Shown here piece after piece: positions 9,990 to 18,152 of a stretch of DNA of 64,000 bases (positions are counted from its first letter, which is position 1; every line of letters begins with the position of its first letter). The notes below the pieces were generated by a model. It did no database searches. It saw only the letters and a list, made by a program, of their open reading frames with translations, and had not been told where the DNA came from. Source of the DNA: Paenibacillus xylanilyticus (GTDB taxonomy: Bacteria; Bacillota; Bacilli; Paenibacillales; Paenibacillaceae); NCBI RefSeq assembly GCF_013359935.1, contig NZ_JABMCB010000166.1, positions 60,631 through 124,630 of the forward strand, read 5' to 3'. The translations under genes were made by a program, and so were the position numbers.

Positions 9990-10352
9990 ACACCATACCT
10001 CCTGATTTTCATGTACTGCTTAACTGGCTTGCCGATTACGGAATAATGGATATCTGCAATTTTGCTATAAGAAATAGCGGATGGATCGGACAGGTGATAC
10101 GCCTTGTTTTCATGTCCTACCGTTGTTAAGACGTGGAATGCTACTTTCGCGATATCCCGCGAATCAATCAGGGCAATTCCTTGGTTCCCCATCTGCGCGT
10201 AATACCAGAATGCTCAATTTCTTTTTCAACTGCTCGGTGCCACTTTGTCAGTGTGTGACGGCTTCCAAGTCAGCATCTGCCCCAGAGAGCTTAACCAGAT
10301 GATTCACACCTGTATCTTTTGCAGCCCGAATGATGCTGCTCGATAACTCCAC
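9986..10352 (-). pseudogene. NmrA-like NAD(P)-binding oxidoreductase, remnant
   Basis: Pieces of an NmrA/QorB-type protein remain on the minus strand in different frames: IIRAAKDTGVNHLVKLSGA near 10345-10289, then KWHRAVEKEIEHSG near 10245-10204, then an open stretch IALIDSRDIAKVAFHVL ending at 9986. The Rossmann N-terminus and the C-terminal third are missing, and at least one frameshift with an in-frame TGA separates the parts. Two copies of the MarR-type operator motif still lie upstream, so this was probably the regulated gene before decay. Confidence 0.75.
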
Positions 10353-10469
10353 CATTCTTTACAGACATTTCCTTGTTGCATTAATAACTAAAGTGATTGA
10401 ATTTATTTCGTACCGTCTCCTTTTCAATTTTAGATGGCACTGCAGCTAATTAATGTGAATATTAGATGC

Positions 10470-10522
10470 GATGTCATTGCAACTATTTATACTGTATATC
10501 TAATAAGATGATATTGCAACTA
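10470..10522. promoter_or_regulatory. Pair of MarR-type operator motifs
   Basis: Two direct copies of a 16-base motif, GATGTCATTGCAACTA (10470-10485) and GATGATATTGCAACTA (10507-10522), precede the NmrA remnant. The core ATTGCAAC is nearly palindromic. A third copy precedes the MarR gene itself. Confidence 0.65.
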
Positions 10523-10667
10523 TTTTTTTATCGTTGAATTTCGAACTTAGCTTGTCGGGTGACAAGAACATTGGCCGATTCAATTCCCGTAAATCGCAGG
10601 CTTTCTCATAATCAGAACATGTTCTTTATCATTTGATAATGTCAAATATTGACCGGACAGCGCCGTT

Positions 10668-11105
10668 TCACCCATTACGAACCAATTCGCTCATGTTGCC
10701 TAGCACCTTTTTCAGCAAGCTCAACATAAGGGCATATTCGTCTTCATTGATACCGACAAGACTCTGGTTACTTACGCGATTCAATGCTTCTTTAACCTTT
10801 GGTATTACATCTCCGCCCGCTTCTGTCAAATAAAGCAAATGGTAACGATTATCCGCGGGATCGGGTTCCCTTCGAACGTAACCCTCGGCTTCGAGTTTGG
10901 CGGTTGCTTTCGTAATCGTTGTTTTATCTAAGAGTAGTTCTTCGCTTAATGCTTTCTGTGTAATTGATTCTTTGTGCGCGATCGCCATGAGGATGAGATA
11001 CTGCCCGCTTCCTATCCGATAAGGAGCAAGCTCGGATGATATAAGAATTTGCTGATAGCGATAAATAGCCGATATATACTTCCCATACGACTCGGTAATA
11101 TCCAT
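10668..11105 (-). CDS. MarR-family transcriptional regulator
   Basis: A 145-residue winged-helix regulator. Helix-turn-helix residues lie around TQKALSEELLLDKTTITKAT, and the wing around RREPDPADNRYHLLYLT is a strong MarR signature. The ATG at 11105 has GGGGATG about 8 bases upstream, so it is preferred over an ATG three codons earlier that abuts the same site. Its own promoter region carries one copy of a motif found twice in front of the NmrA remnant, so autoregulation and control of that gene are likely. The ligand is unknown. Confidence 0.92.
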   Translation of the reverse strand: MDITESYGKYISAIYRYQQILISSELAPYRIGSGQYLILMAIAHKESITQKALSEELLLDKTTITKATAKLEAEGYVRREPDPADNRYHLLYLTEAGGDVIPKVKEALNRVSNQSLVGINEDEYALMLSLLKKVLGNMSELVRNG

Positions 11106-11126
11106 AGTGTACATCCCCTAAATTAA

Positions 11127-11142
11127 GATGGTATTGCAACCA
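11127..11142. promoter_or_regulatory. Third MarR-type operator motif
   Basis: GATGGTATTGCAACCA, 22 bases upstream of the MarR start codon, matches the two motifs at 10470 and 10507. This suggests autoregulation. The 200 bases further right, to the half repeat R7, hold nothing recognised. Confidence 0.65.
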
Positions 11143-11340
11143 GTGATTGTATTGTACCATGTCAGGCGAAGTGTCTCAATTACGGCACCGTTGCGTCGAC
11201 AACGCGTCTGTCAGCCTCAGATGTTTATCCAACCTTGGAGATCCAATAGGATCAAAACACCAGCAATGAGCGTATCGCATCAAGGAAGTGATGTGCAATT
11301 GCCTGCTGCCAGAAAAGGCCCTTGGGCTCATATTCGTAAT

Positions 11341-11359
11341 AAACTACCCGTTAGCTTAA
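11341..11359 (+). repeat. Half copy R7 of the dispersed repeat
   Basis: AAACTA-CCC-GTTAGCTTAA: one shortened arm with a right-end type tail. It lies 10 bases from the end of a decayed peptidase gene. Confidence 0.55.
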
Positions 11360-11369
11360 TGAAGAATCA

Positions 11370-11745
11370 TCAGCCTGATATAATTTCCCCGTTCTCTACA
11401 GTCTTAAAGGAATAGGTACGAGATCTGAAAACCCTTCATCGTTTCGAAATCCCAGGTATCATTATCTAATTGTTCGAACATTGGGATCGCAAGATTGTGA
11501 ATAGCCTCTTCCGTTTTACCTTCAATATAGTCCTGAGTTATCAGCTTTGCTTCATATCCACCTATCCCCTGCCTTATCCATTTTGGGGCCTTTTGATTGA
11601 CTTCACTTATTAGCTACATGGTGAACAAGTGAACCGTACCTTTAAGAATCGATTGATAGGTATGCTCCGGTCCTGGATTTAATGGAGATACAATTTTAGG
11701 AATACTCCCTTCATAGGTACCCATGAACCAATCCGGAGCATTAAA
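11370..11745 (-). pseudogene. Peptidase-MA-like protein, remnant
   Basis: The minus strand encodes, in broken frames, APDWFMGTYEGSIPKIVSP, then an in-frame TAG, then NQKAPKWIRQGIGGYEAKL and TWDFETMKGFQISYLF. The pattern of a short helix followed by P-x-W-I-R-x-G-I-x-x-Y-E resembles the region after the HExxH motif in peptidase-MA-like gluzincins. The expected HExxH is lost at the break, and a second frameshift lies near the end. The 5' end has been replaced by a terminator-like hairpin. Clearly non-functional; the family call is tentative. Confidence 0.55.
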
Positions 11746-11781
11746 AATACACCGCCAGTGCCGTTGTGCAGCCTGGCGGTG
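11741..11781 (-). terminator. Terminator-like hairpin after the second MarR gene
   Basis: CACCGCCAG...CTGGCGGTG (9-bp perfect stem at 11750-11758 and 11773-11781) followed on the minus strand by TATTTTTAA. It would end minus-strand transcription from the MarR gene at 11933. The 150 bases between it and that gene show nothing recognised. Confidence 0.6.
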
Positions 11782-11932
11782 CATTCGTCATTAGAATATG
11801 GATTCGTTAATCGGTTCTACTTCATCTCCGACAGCGGATTGTCGCTATGCGAAAATAGATCATTCAATATCCGTCAGTTCGGGCCTTTCATCCCCAGCCT
11901 AAGTCCTGAGTCCAAGCATATGCACCTTAGAC

Positions 11933-12406
11933 CTACTCACCAAGATCTCGTGCAAGCCACCCGGAGGTATCGAGGCGAATAGGATCAGTACCAATCAACT
12001 CCGCGAGTTGTTTCTCTATTTCCTCGAGTTGGGTGATACCGATCTTCCGAGCCCATTTATTACGCAACTCATCAAAGATCTCTTCAGCTTCCCGCAGCAT
12101 GTCTAACCCATGTGCGGTGACACGAAGGCGTTTACGGCGAGCGTCTGCTGGATCTTCTTCACGCACAACGTACCCGCGTTTTTGAAGTACCCCAATGGTT
12201 TTCGCCGCCGCTTGTTTTGAGACCTCTAAGCGCCGCCCTAGTTCTGAAGCGCTGTCGGCACCTGAGGCAATGGCCCGGATTGCTAAGTCGTGAACGGGAC
12301 GAACATCCTCGTAGCCGCGAGCAGCAAGTTCAACTTGCGCGGCTTCCACCAATGAACGATAGCCGCCAATTAAAAGCATTGTAAGAGTAGCACCTAAATT
12401 AGACAT
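11933..12406 (-). CDS. MarR-family transcriptional regulator
   Basis: A 157-residue winged-helix regulator. The recognition helix region is SELGRRLEVSKQAAAKTIGVL and the wing is REEDPADARRKRLRVT. The protein is Ala/Arg-rich, and its gene is GC-richer than the flanking DNA, as is the divergent hydrolase gene. No clear ribosome binding site precedes the ATG. Two inverted repeats in the shared promoter region are probably its binding sites. The pair looks like one transferred regulator/enzyme unit. Confidence 0.92.
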   Translation of the reverse strand: MSNLGATLTMLLIGGYRSLVEAAQVELAARGYEDVRPVHDLAIRAIASGADSASELGRRLEVSKQAAAKTIGVLQKRGYVVREEDPADARRKRLRVTAHGLDMLREAEEIFDELRNKWARKIGITQLEEIEKQLAELIGTDPIRLDTSGWLARDLGE

Positions 12407-12519
12407 AGTAATATTATAATAACATAGCTAAGGGGATCGTCAAAGAGACCATGTTCCAGAATCCCATCCTTAACCAGATGTTTTGAAGCTGGGTGTTCCG
12501 TATCTCGTGGCCACGCCAC

Positions 12520-12573
12520 TTGACAAAGACAACCAGGTTGTCTATCATCCTATTAGACAACTTGGTTGTCTAA
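12520..12573 (+). promoter_or_regulatory. Hydrolase promoter overlapped by two MarR-type operators
   Basis: TTGACA (12520-12525) and TATCAT (12543-12548) with a 17-bp spacer form a good sigma-A promoter. Within the spacer lies GACAACC-A-GGTTGTC (12528-12542), a perfect dyad. Just downstream lies a second, larger dyad with arms TTAGACAAC and GGTTGTCTAA (12553-12573). Both would block polymerase when bound, which fits repression by the divergent MarR protein. Confidence 0.8.
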
Positions 12574-12596
12574 ATGAGTTGGAGGAGGATTTATAA

Positions 12597-13499
12597 ATGA
12601 CAATAGATAAAATAGCTGCTACATTGACCGGTATCTCTCATCACTATGCAAAGGTTAACGGAACAAAGCTTCATTACGTATCGGCAGGGACATCCGGCCC
12701 TCCCGTCCTACTGGTCCATGGTTTTCCTGAAACTTGGTGGGCCTTTCGAAAACTAATTCCACTTTTAGCCAAGAATCACCGTGTCTTCGCCGTAGACCTA
12801 CGCGGCTTTGGCGACTCTGACAATGGGCCTGGTACATACGACAGCAAGACCTCTGCCGAAGACCTGCACCTACTTATCGAAGAGCTCAATGTTGGCCCAG
12901 TACACCTCGCAGGCCAAGACATAAGCGGGGCAACCATCTTCCGCCTCGCAGCAACCCATCCGGAAGACGTGCTCAGCTTCACCGCGATCGAGATGGGCCT
13001 ACCTGGGTTCGGCCTGGAGATGCTAGCCGACGTCACACGCGGGGGCACCTGGTACATCGGAGTTCTTGCTGCTCCGAACATCCCCGAAATGCTGCTCAGC
13101 GGCCGCGAGCGTGAGTTCCTTGGACAATTCGTGTTCCCAAGCATGAGCGCGACACCAGGAGCAATCTCAGAAGCCGACATCGACGAGTTCGTACGCACCT
13201 ACTCTCGTCCCGACGGTTGGCGCGGAGCGATTGGCCTCTACCAGTCTATGCTTCAAGAAGGCGAAGACATTGCAGCTCTCGCCGCCGCCCACAAACTGAG
13301 CATGCCCGTGTTGGCAATCGGAGCCGGAGGCGGTGAGTTCACCTTCGCAACGATGAGCCAGGTAGCGTCGGGTCAAGTTCGGTCGGTTTCCATAGATGGC
13401 GTCGGCCACTATGCAGCACTGGAGGCACCCGAGATGGTTGCTGATGCTCTTCTCGAATTCTACGACATATCGCTGCAGCTCAATAAATCGAAAGGATAA
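12597..13499 (+). CDS. Alpha/beta hydrolase, epoxide-hydrolase-like
   Basis: A 300-residue alpha/beta-fold enzyme. HGFPETWWAFR at about residue 41 supplies the oxyanion hole, as in epoxide hydrolases. The nucleophile elbow is GQDISG (about 104) with Asp at the nucleophile position instead of Ser, which fits epoxide or haloalkane hydrolysis rather than an esterase. The C-terminal GVGHYAALEAP carries the catalytic His. GGAGGAGG precedes the ATG. The gene is strikingly GC-rich with actinobacterial-looking codon use compared with its surroundings, which suggests transfer. It is probably repressed by the divergent MarR protein. Confidence 0.9.
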   Translation: MTIDKIAATLTGISHHYAKVNGTKLHYVSAGTSGPPVLLVHGFPETWWAFRKLIPLLAKNHRVFAVDLRGFGDSDNGPGTYDSKTSAEDLHLLIEELNVGPVHLAGQDISGATIFRLAATHPEDVLSFTAIEMGLPGFGLEMLADVTRGGTWYIGVLAAPNIPEMLLSGREREFLGQFVFPSMSATPGAISEADIDEFVRTYSRPDGWRGAIGLYQSMLQEGEDIAALAAAHKLSMPVLAIGAGGGEFTFATMSQVASGQVRSVSIDGVGHYAALEAPEMVADALLEFYDISLQLNKSKG

Positions 13500-13811
13500 A
13501 TGAGAGGATTCGTGGACGAACCGCTTCGGTTTGTGCGAATGGTGAAGACGTCCAAAAGCCGCACTAAGCCCTAAATGAGTCATAACTCCATCTACCAGTA
13601 TAAAGCCAAACCGCGACCTCGTGCAGGTTCAGAAACGATAGATGAAAATGTCACGCTTGAGAATTAGTCGCTAGGCTGATTGAAGCAGAGGAATACATCG
13701 CGAAACACCAGACAACTTGGCAAATAAGCATTCTTGAACAGTTCAAATAGCGGCTCATTTTTGGACACAACACATCTATTTTTGGACCCAACAATTAACA
13801 GAACCTATGTG
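13500..13811. other. Gene-free stretch with decayed sequence
   Basis: No intact gene. A short hairpin (AACCG/CGGTT) follows the hydrolase. A short open piece encodes AEEYIAKHQTTWQISILEQF near 13680-13750 and may be a gene remnant, not identified. Two direct copies of ATTTTTGGACnCAACA (13757-13772, 13781-13796) lie at its right end. Confidence 0.5.
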
Positions 13812-13885
13812 AAAACGGCAGCCGATCCTTTTGGTCGGCTGCCGTTCTGTCTCATCTCAACTATCGTTTCTATATTAGTTGAACT
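13812..13885 (+). repeat. Decayed copy R8 of the dispersed repeat
   Basis: The central hairpin (GGCAGCCGATC...GTCGGCTGCC) and a mutated right arm (CTATCGTTTC...TTAGTTGAA) remain; the left arm is gone. It follows the plus-strand hydrolase gene. Confidence 0.65.
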
Positions 13886-13920
13886 AAATTCAAAAACTGT
13901 ATATGTATACCCCTTTTGTA

Positions 13921-14115
13921 TCAAACCAATCGCTCGGTTTCATTTACCACCTTGCCAATACTCTGTCCGATTGCTGTGCATTGAAATATCGAATGGCCTT
14001 CTGTGGAACTTACCTCTACTCTCGCGGTCCAGTCAAAATCGAAAATACATTGCACCATTTTACTAGAATATTCGGATAAACTCGTCGAAATGTACAAACT
14101 ACATTCACTGTTCAT
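13921..14115 (-). CDS. Small hypothetical protein
   Basis: A 64-residue open frame with a plausible ribosome binding site (TTGAGGTAATAG before the ATG). It has no hydrophobic segment and no recognised motif; the sequence is Ser-rich with one Trp. It sits alone between R8 and half-repeat R9, as expected for a small single-gene unit. It could also be the remains of a longer gene. Coding status is uncertain. Confidence 0.45.
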   Translation of the reverse strand: MNSECSLYISTSLSEYSSKMVQCIFDFDWTARVEVSSTEGHSIFQCTAIGQSIGKVVNETERLV

Positions 14116-14256
14116 CTATTACCTCAATACGTTTAGTTGAAGGTTTCAGTCTTGGTGGATTATAAAAAAAGACTCTCATTTAACGTCTTTCCTCCTAATA
14201 AAGCGGGCATTACGCGCTCCTTTTTGCTACCATCCTAACATTTATCACATTAATAT

Positions 14257-14282
14257 TAAACGATCCTGCCCGTTAGCGTAAC
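14257..14282 (+). repeat. Half copy R9 of the dispersed repeat
   Basis: AAACGATC-CTGCCC-GTTAG followed by CGTAACG: left arm joined to a right-type tail, without the central hairpin. Confidence 0.6.
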
Positions 14283-14304
14283 GAGTTTGTACTCTGATTT
14301 GTCG

Positions 14305-15222
14305 TTAATCCATTTCCGATTTGATACCATTTTGACTTAAAAATTTTATTAAATCATTATTCAGCTGCACAATCTCATTGTTAGCATGATTCGCATAATC
14401 CGGCAACATCATATCTCTAACCATTTTAGTTCGTAGCCATATCATAAAAAAAAGATCCAAAAATAAGTTTGGAAGTTTAAGCACCATTTTAAGCATTGGT
14501 GGATCAATTGAAACGCCAGCTTTTTGTATTGCCTTTAGATGCGCTTTTAAAGTGACTGTTATTTTGCGTGCCATATTTCTGGTTTTGGCTGTTTTTTTGT
14601 CCATTATCTTATTCTCGGATTGCAAAACGCTCAACATGGCAATGTCTGATACGGAGTGTGTGATTAGATACGCTTGCATATCTTTTTTAATATCGTAGGG
14701 AAGCTTTGCTGTTTTAAATATTATTGCGAGGTTTTCTATGCGTTCTGTCATTAGGCCATTAATTTCTCCGAATGCAGTTGCCGCTATAATCTTTGGTAGA
14801 AATCGAGCATGCAATACTCCATCTTTAATCTGTCCACCGAAGCCCGGAAAAGCGGGTAAAAGTCTATCACCTACGATATCCAGCCACGAAGAAAATCCCA
14901 TTGAATTACTAGTCATCGTAACTATATTTTTGCTTTGATTATCTTTTAGCGTTAACAATGCTGATTCGGACCGATCATAACGAACGGTAACGAAAATAAA
15001 ATCGTATACATCGTCGTTTTCGAGTGTATCAATGATATTCACTTTTATCGATCTAACTGTACCTTTTTCCTTATATCGCAGGCCATTTTCTCTTAATGAT
15101 TTATATCTATTAGAACGTGCAAATAGGGTAACGTCAAACCCTGCTTCTATAAGCTTAATTGCGTACATGCTCCCGATGACACCTGCACCAAAAATTAAAA
15201 TTCGATCTTGTTTATTTGGCAT
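14305..15222 (-). CDS. Ketopantoate reductase-like dehydrogenase (ApbA/PanE family)
   Basis: A 305-residue protein with an N-terminal Rossmann fold (ILIFGAGVIGSMYA) and a helical C-terminal domain, as in the 2-dehydropantoate 2-reductase family. Many members are not PanE itself, and the low similarity visible in the C-terminal half makes a different 2-oxo acid or carbonyl substrate likely. The ATG at 15222 follows TAGGAGTGG. The gene is divergent from a TetR regulator, so it is probably an inducible side reaction rather than pantothenate synthesis. Confidence 0.82.
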   Translation of the reverse strand: MPNKQDRILIFGAGVIGSMYAIKLIEAGFDVTLFARSNRYKSLRENGLRYKEKGTVRSIKVNIIDTLENDDVYDFIFVTVRYDRSESALLTLKDNQSKNIVTMTSNSMGFSSWLDIVGDRLLPAFPGFGGQIKDGVLHARFLPKIIAATAFGEINGLMTERIENLAIIFKTAKLPYDIKKDMQAYLITHSVSDIAMLSVLQSENKIMDKKTAKTRNMARKITVTLKAHLKAIQKAGVSIDPPMLKMVLKLPNLFLDLFFMIWLRTKMVRDMMLPDYANHANNEIVQLNNDLIKFLSQNGIKSEMD

Positions 15223-15260
15223 TAAAACCACTCCTACCTATTACTATTTCTTGTTTAATT

Positions 15261-15341
15261 ATCCGACAACACGTTGTATGATGTGATTATAAATTTTCCA
15301 TATTCATTGATCAACCATCAGTTTTTTATGATTTGTCGGAT
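15261..15341. promoter_or_regulatory. Separated inverted 9-mers, probable TetR operator pair
   Basis: ATCCGACAA (15261-15269) and its reverse complement TTGTCGGAT (15333-15341) flank the divergent promoter region, one close to each gene. They may be two TetR sites in opposite orientation. Inferred only. Confidence 0.5.
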
Positions 15342-15371
15342 GATATTCTTAGACGCTAGTAGGAGGAAAAC

Positions 15372-15923
15372 ATGAAAAAGCAACCCCAAATAACAGAGAA
15401 AACAAGACAAACCTTTGTTGAAGTTTTTTGTGAGTTATATAGCCAAAAACCAATCGAGAAAATTTCAGTTCAGGAAATCGCGAAAAAGTCAGGATATAAC
15501 CGCAGCACCTTTTATCAATACTTTACTGATATTTACGAATTGTTAGATGCTCTTGAAAATGACTTATTGAACGACATAAAAGAAGAATTGGCGAAAAAAG
15601 AGCTATCGATGCATACGGTTCAAGATGCGCTCCATTGTCTGGACAAAAAAGAACATCTCTTGGTTCTCAATGCCCTTTTAGGTGATTATGGAAGTCCCCG
15701 TTTTTTAAAACGTTTAAAAAAAGAAATCACTCTAAATCGGTTGGAATTAAATGTTCCGCAAAACCCTTCCTTAACGCCATACTTGATTGAGTTTTACCTG
15801 TCAACCTCCCTTTCCTTATTTCGTCTTTGGCTCCAGCGACAAAAGGATTTATCGTCAGAAGAGTTTTTCAAGTTAGTGGACAACCTCTATTCAAAGGGGG
15901 TTACGTCCTATTCTAAAGAATGA
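15372..15923 (+). CDS. TetR/AcrR-family transcriptional regulator
   Basis: A 183-residue regulator. The DNA-binding domain covers residues 10-55 and includes ISVQEIAKKSGYNRSTFYQYF, which is a textbook TetR helix-turn-helix. The C-terminal ligand domain is of the short TetR_C type. RBS TAGGAGG precedes the ATG. It is divergent from the ketopantoate-reductase-like gene and likely represses it. Repeat R10 lies about 80 bases after the stop. Confidence 0.92.
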   Translation: MKKQPQITEKTRQTFVEVFCELYSQKPIEKISVQEIAKKSGYNRSTFYQYFTDIYELLDALENDLLNDIKEELAKKELSMHTVQDALHCLDKKEHLLVLNALLGDYGSPRFLKRLKKEITLNRLELNVPQNPSLTPYLIEFYLSTSLSLFRLWLQRQKDLSSEEFFKLVDNLYSKGVTSYSKE

Positions 15924-16005
15924 GTCTGCCATTCAAACCTAATCGATGTGTAGTAAAATAAAAAAAACTCGCCCTTCCTTGTAGTACGGTTCAGCGCGAA
16001 TGATC

Positions 16006-16100
16006 TTAAACTATCCTGCCCGTTAGTTGAACAAAAGCAGCTGATCACATGGATCAGCTGCTTTCTTGGTTACATTGATTTATCGTTTCCCGAAGTCTAA
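16006..16100 (+). repeat. Dispersed repeat, copy R10 (full)
   Basis: AACTATC-CTGCCC-GTTAGTTGAAC, central AGCAGCTGATCA/TGATCAGCTGCT hairpin, right arm TATC-GTTTCCC with the final GTTAG changed to GAAGT. It separates the convergent TetR and HxlR genes. Confidence 0.88.
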
Positions 16101-16192
16101 TGAGAGTTGCAGATTGAAATTAACTAATTAAACATTTTAAGAAATACCCTAGTACTATTATAAAGGTATTAATCAAACCGTGACTTAGAAAT

Positions 16193-16591
16193 TCACATCG
16201 AATCCAACATGGATTCAACCACGTTTTCTGTCTGCGTGGGAGTAGCGCTTGATAAATTTTTATATTTCTCTCCCCAGATTTTCATTTCCATAATGATCGG
16301 CACTAATGTGCGTCCGAATTCCGATAGCGAATATTCCACTTTGGGAGGAACTTGCGGGTACACCTCACGGTGTACGATGCCGTCTTCTTCAAGCTCTCGA
16401 AGCTGTAGCGTCAGCATTCTCTGCGTGATAGTCGGACATATTCTGCGAAACTTGTTAAATCGTATAGGACCTTCAATCATATGGTACAAAAGTACACCTT
16501 TCCACTTGCCTCCGATGACATCCAACGTATACTCGACGGGACAACCTTCTTCATTCGGGCAATGGCCGTATCCCGATTTGCGGTCGCGCAT
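16193..16591 (-). CDS. HxlR-family transcriptional regulator
   Basis: A 132-residue winged-helix regulator of the HxlR group. The signature LDVIGGKWKGVLLYHM is at about residue 25 and TQRMLTLQLRELEEDG forms the recognition helix. Two Cys residues in the N-terminal CPNEEGCPVEYTLD could be redox sensitive, as in the YodB-type thiol or quinone sensors. The ATG at 16591 has GGAGGAGG upstream. The gene is divergent from an alcohol-dehydrogenase-like enzyme and probably controls it. Confidence 0.93.
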   Translation of the reverse strand: MRDRKSGYGHCPNEEGCPVEYTLDVIGGKWKGVLLYHMIEGPIRFNKFRRICPTITQRMLTLQLRELEEDGIVHREVYPQVPPKVEYSLSEFGRTLVPIIMEMKIWGEKYKNLSSATPTQTENVVESMLDSM

Positions 16592-16725
16592 GTTTGTATC
16601 CTCCTCCATTAACAGTATACAAATTGATACTACATCACATCATTGTGCGTACTATTCATGGTAGTCACTATACGTTATATTACAACCAGAAAGCAATAAT
16701 AGATGTATTTAAGGAGGAAACAACA

Positions 16726-17760
16726 ATGTCAAACCAACAAATGAAAGCCATCGGCTTGCTGAACTATTTACCCATCGAGCATCCTGAGAGCTTGCTGGAC
16801 GTAATGATGGATGTACCTGAACCTACAGGGAGAGACTTACTGATCCGAGTCAAAGCCATTTCTGTCAATCCCGTCGACGTCAAAGTACGAGCTCCTAAAA
16901 ATCGAACCGAAAACACGCCAAAGATTCTCGGTTGGGACGTCTCAGGTGTCGTCGAACACGTTGGACCGGAATCTTCACTGTTCAAACCGGGGGATGAAGT
17001 GTATTATGCTGGCAGCATTGCCCGTCCTGGGGGGAATAGCGAACTTCATCTCGTTGATGAGAGAATCGTCGGTTTTAAACCGGCAACACTGGATTTTGCC
17101 CATGCAGCCGCCCTTCCGTTAACCACTATCACTGCTTGGGAAGGATTATTTGATCGTTTGGGCGTGTCGGCTGCCACAGATCACAACGAAGGCAAAACAA
17201 TTTTGATCATCGGGGCTGCGGGCGGTGTGGGTTCTATTTCGACACAACTGGCCAAACACGCCGGTTTGACCGTCATTGGCACGGCTTCACGCCCGGAATC
17301 GGCTGAGTGGGCCAAAAATATGGGAGCCGACCATCTCATCAATCATTACGAAGCATTTCTCCCTCAGCTCAAAGCACTGGGCTTGGAACACGTTGACTAT
17401 ATTTTCTGCCTAAACAGTACGGAGAAGCATTGGATCAATATGGCTGAGGCCATTGCTCCTCAAGGGAAAATCTGCTCTATTGTGGAGACGGATGAGCTGC
17501 TCGATCTGACCTTGCTGAAAAACAAAAGCGTCACTTTTGCCTGGGAGCTGATGTTCACCAGACCGTTGTTCCAGACTGCGGATATGATTGAACAACATAA
17601 CCTATTAAATGAAGTTTCCCGTATGATCGATGAAGGACGCTTACGCACTACTGTTGCCCAGATCCTCTCTCCCATTAATGCTGCCAATTTGCGTAAGGCA
17701 CATGCGATACTGGAAGAAGGACGTATGACAGGTAAAATCGTGATTGAGAACTTCGAGTAA
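16726..17760 (+). CDS. Zinc-type alcohol dehydrogenase-like oxidoreductase (quinone oxidoreductase group)
   Basis: A 344-residue medium-chain dehydrogenase/reductase. The N-terminal GroES-like domain (ISVNPVDVKVR near residue 50) lacks the catalytic zinc cysteines, and the nucleotide-binding motif IIGAAGGVGSISTQLAK is near residue 165. This is the YogA/zinc-free group, which usually reduces quinones or enones with NADPH. AAGGAGG lies about 7 bases before the ATG. A divergent HxlR gene fits quinone or electrophile induction. A strong terminator and repeat R11 follow. Confidence 0.93.
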   Translation: MSNQQMKAIGLLNYLPIEHPESLLDVMMDVPEPTGRDLLIRVKAISVNPVDVKVRAPKNRTENTPKILGWDVSGVVEHVGPESSLFKPGDEVYYAGSIARPGGNSELHLVDERIVGFKPATLDFAHAAALPLTTITAWEGLFDRLGVSAATDHNEGKTILIIGAAGGVGSISTQLAKHAGLTVIGTASRPESAEWAKNMGADHLINHYEAFLPQLKALGLEHVDYIFCLNSTEKHWINMAEAIAPQGKICSIVETDELLDLTLLKNKSVTFAWELMFTRPLFQTADMIEQHNLLNEVSRMIDEGRLRTTVAQILSPINAANLRKAHAILEEGRMTGKIVIENFE

Positions 17761-17768
17761 CATTGATA

Positions 17769-17814
17769 TTCGTTCCTACCCTGCTTGGATTGCTAATCCC
17801 AAGGGCAGGAACGT
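17769..17814 (+). terminator. Rho-independent terminator of the alcohol dehydrogenase
   Basis: A long, nearly perfect hairpin (GTTCCTACCCT...AGGGCAGGAAC with inner CTTGGATT/AATCCCAAG) begins about 10 bases after the stop codon and is followed by a short T-rich stretch. Confidence 0.82.
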
Positions 17815-17845
17815 TTGAATTCGATTATATATTATTCGCGTATTT

Positions 17846-17938
17846 TGCTATTCTGCCCGTTAGTTGAACAAAAGCAGCCGATCACTTTGATCAGCTGCTT
17901 CTTTGCATTATTGAGCTATCGTTTCCCGTTAGTTCAAT
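17846..17938 (+). repeat. Dispersed repeat, copy R11 (full)
   Basis: GCTATT-CTGCCC-GTTAGTTGAAC, central hairpin GCAGCCGATCA/TGATCAGCTGC, TATC-GTTTCCC-GTTAGTTCAA. The 200 bases to its right before the MBL remnant contain no gene. Confidence 0.92.
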
Positions 17939-18152
17939 CGCTTTGTGAATACACACGAACATGTTCCCCGTAACAATAAACTCTATCGCAAAGGATCAAA
18001 ACATACAGACAGCCAATTAGATCCGCCCCCCCATTTGACAAACCTGTTTGCTGTCCCCAAAAGAGGCTGATCCCCTAAAATAAGTTTGAGTATGATTATA
18101 TTGGGCATATAAAATCTCCATTGTTAACTCTCCACCATGGAGTAGTGGTACA

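Noticed and set aside
16625..16675. A dyad near TACTATTCATGGTAGT as an HxlR operator
   Set aside because: The arms are only four to five bases and no second copy supports it, so it was not listed as a feature.
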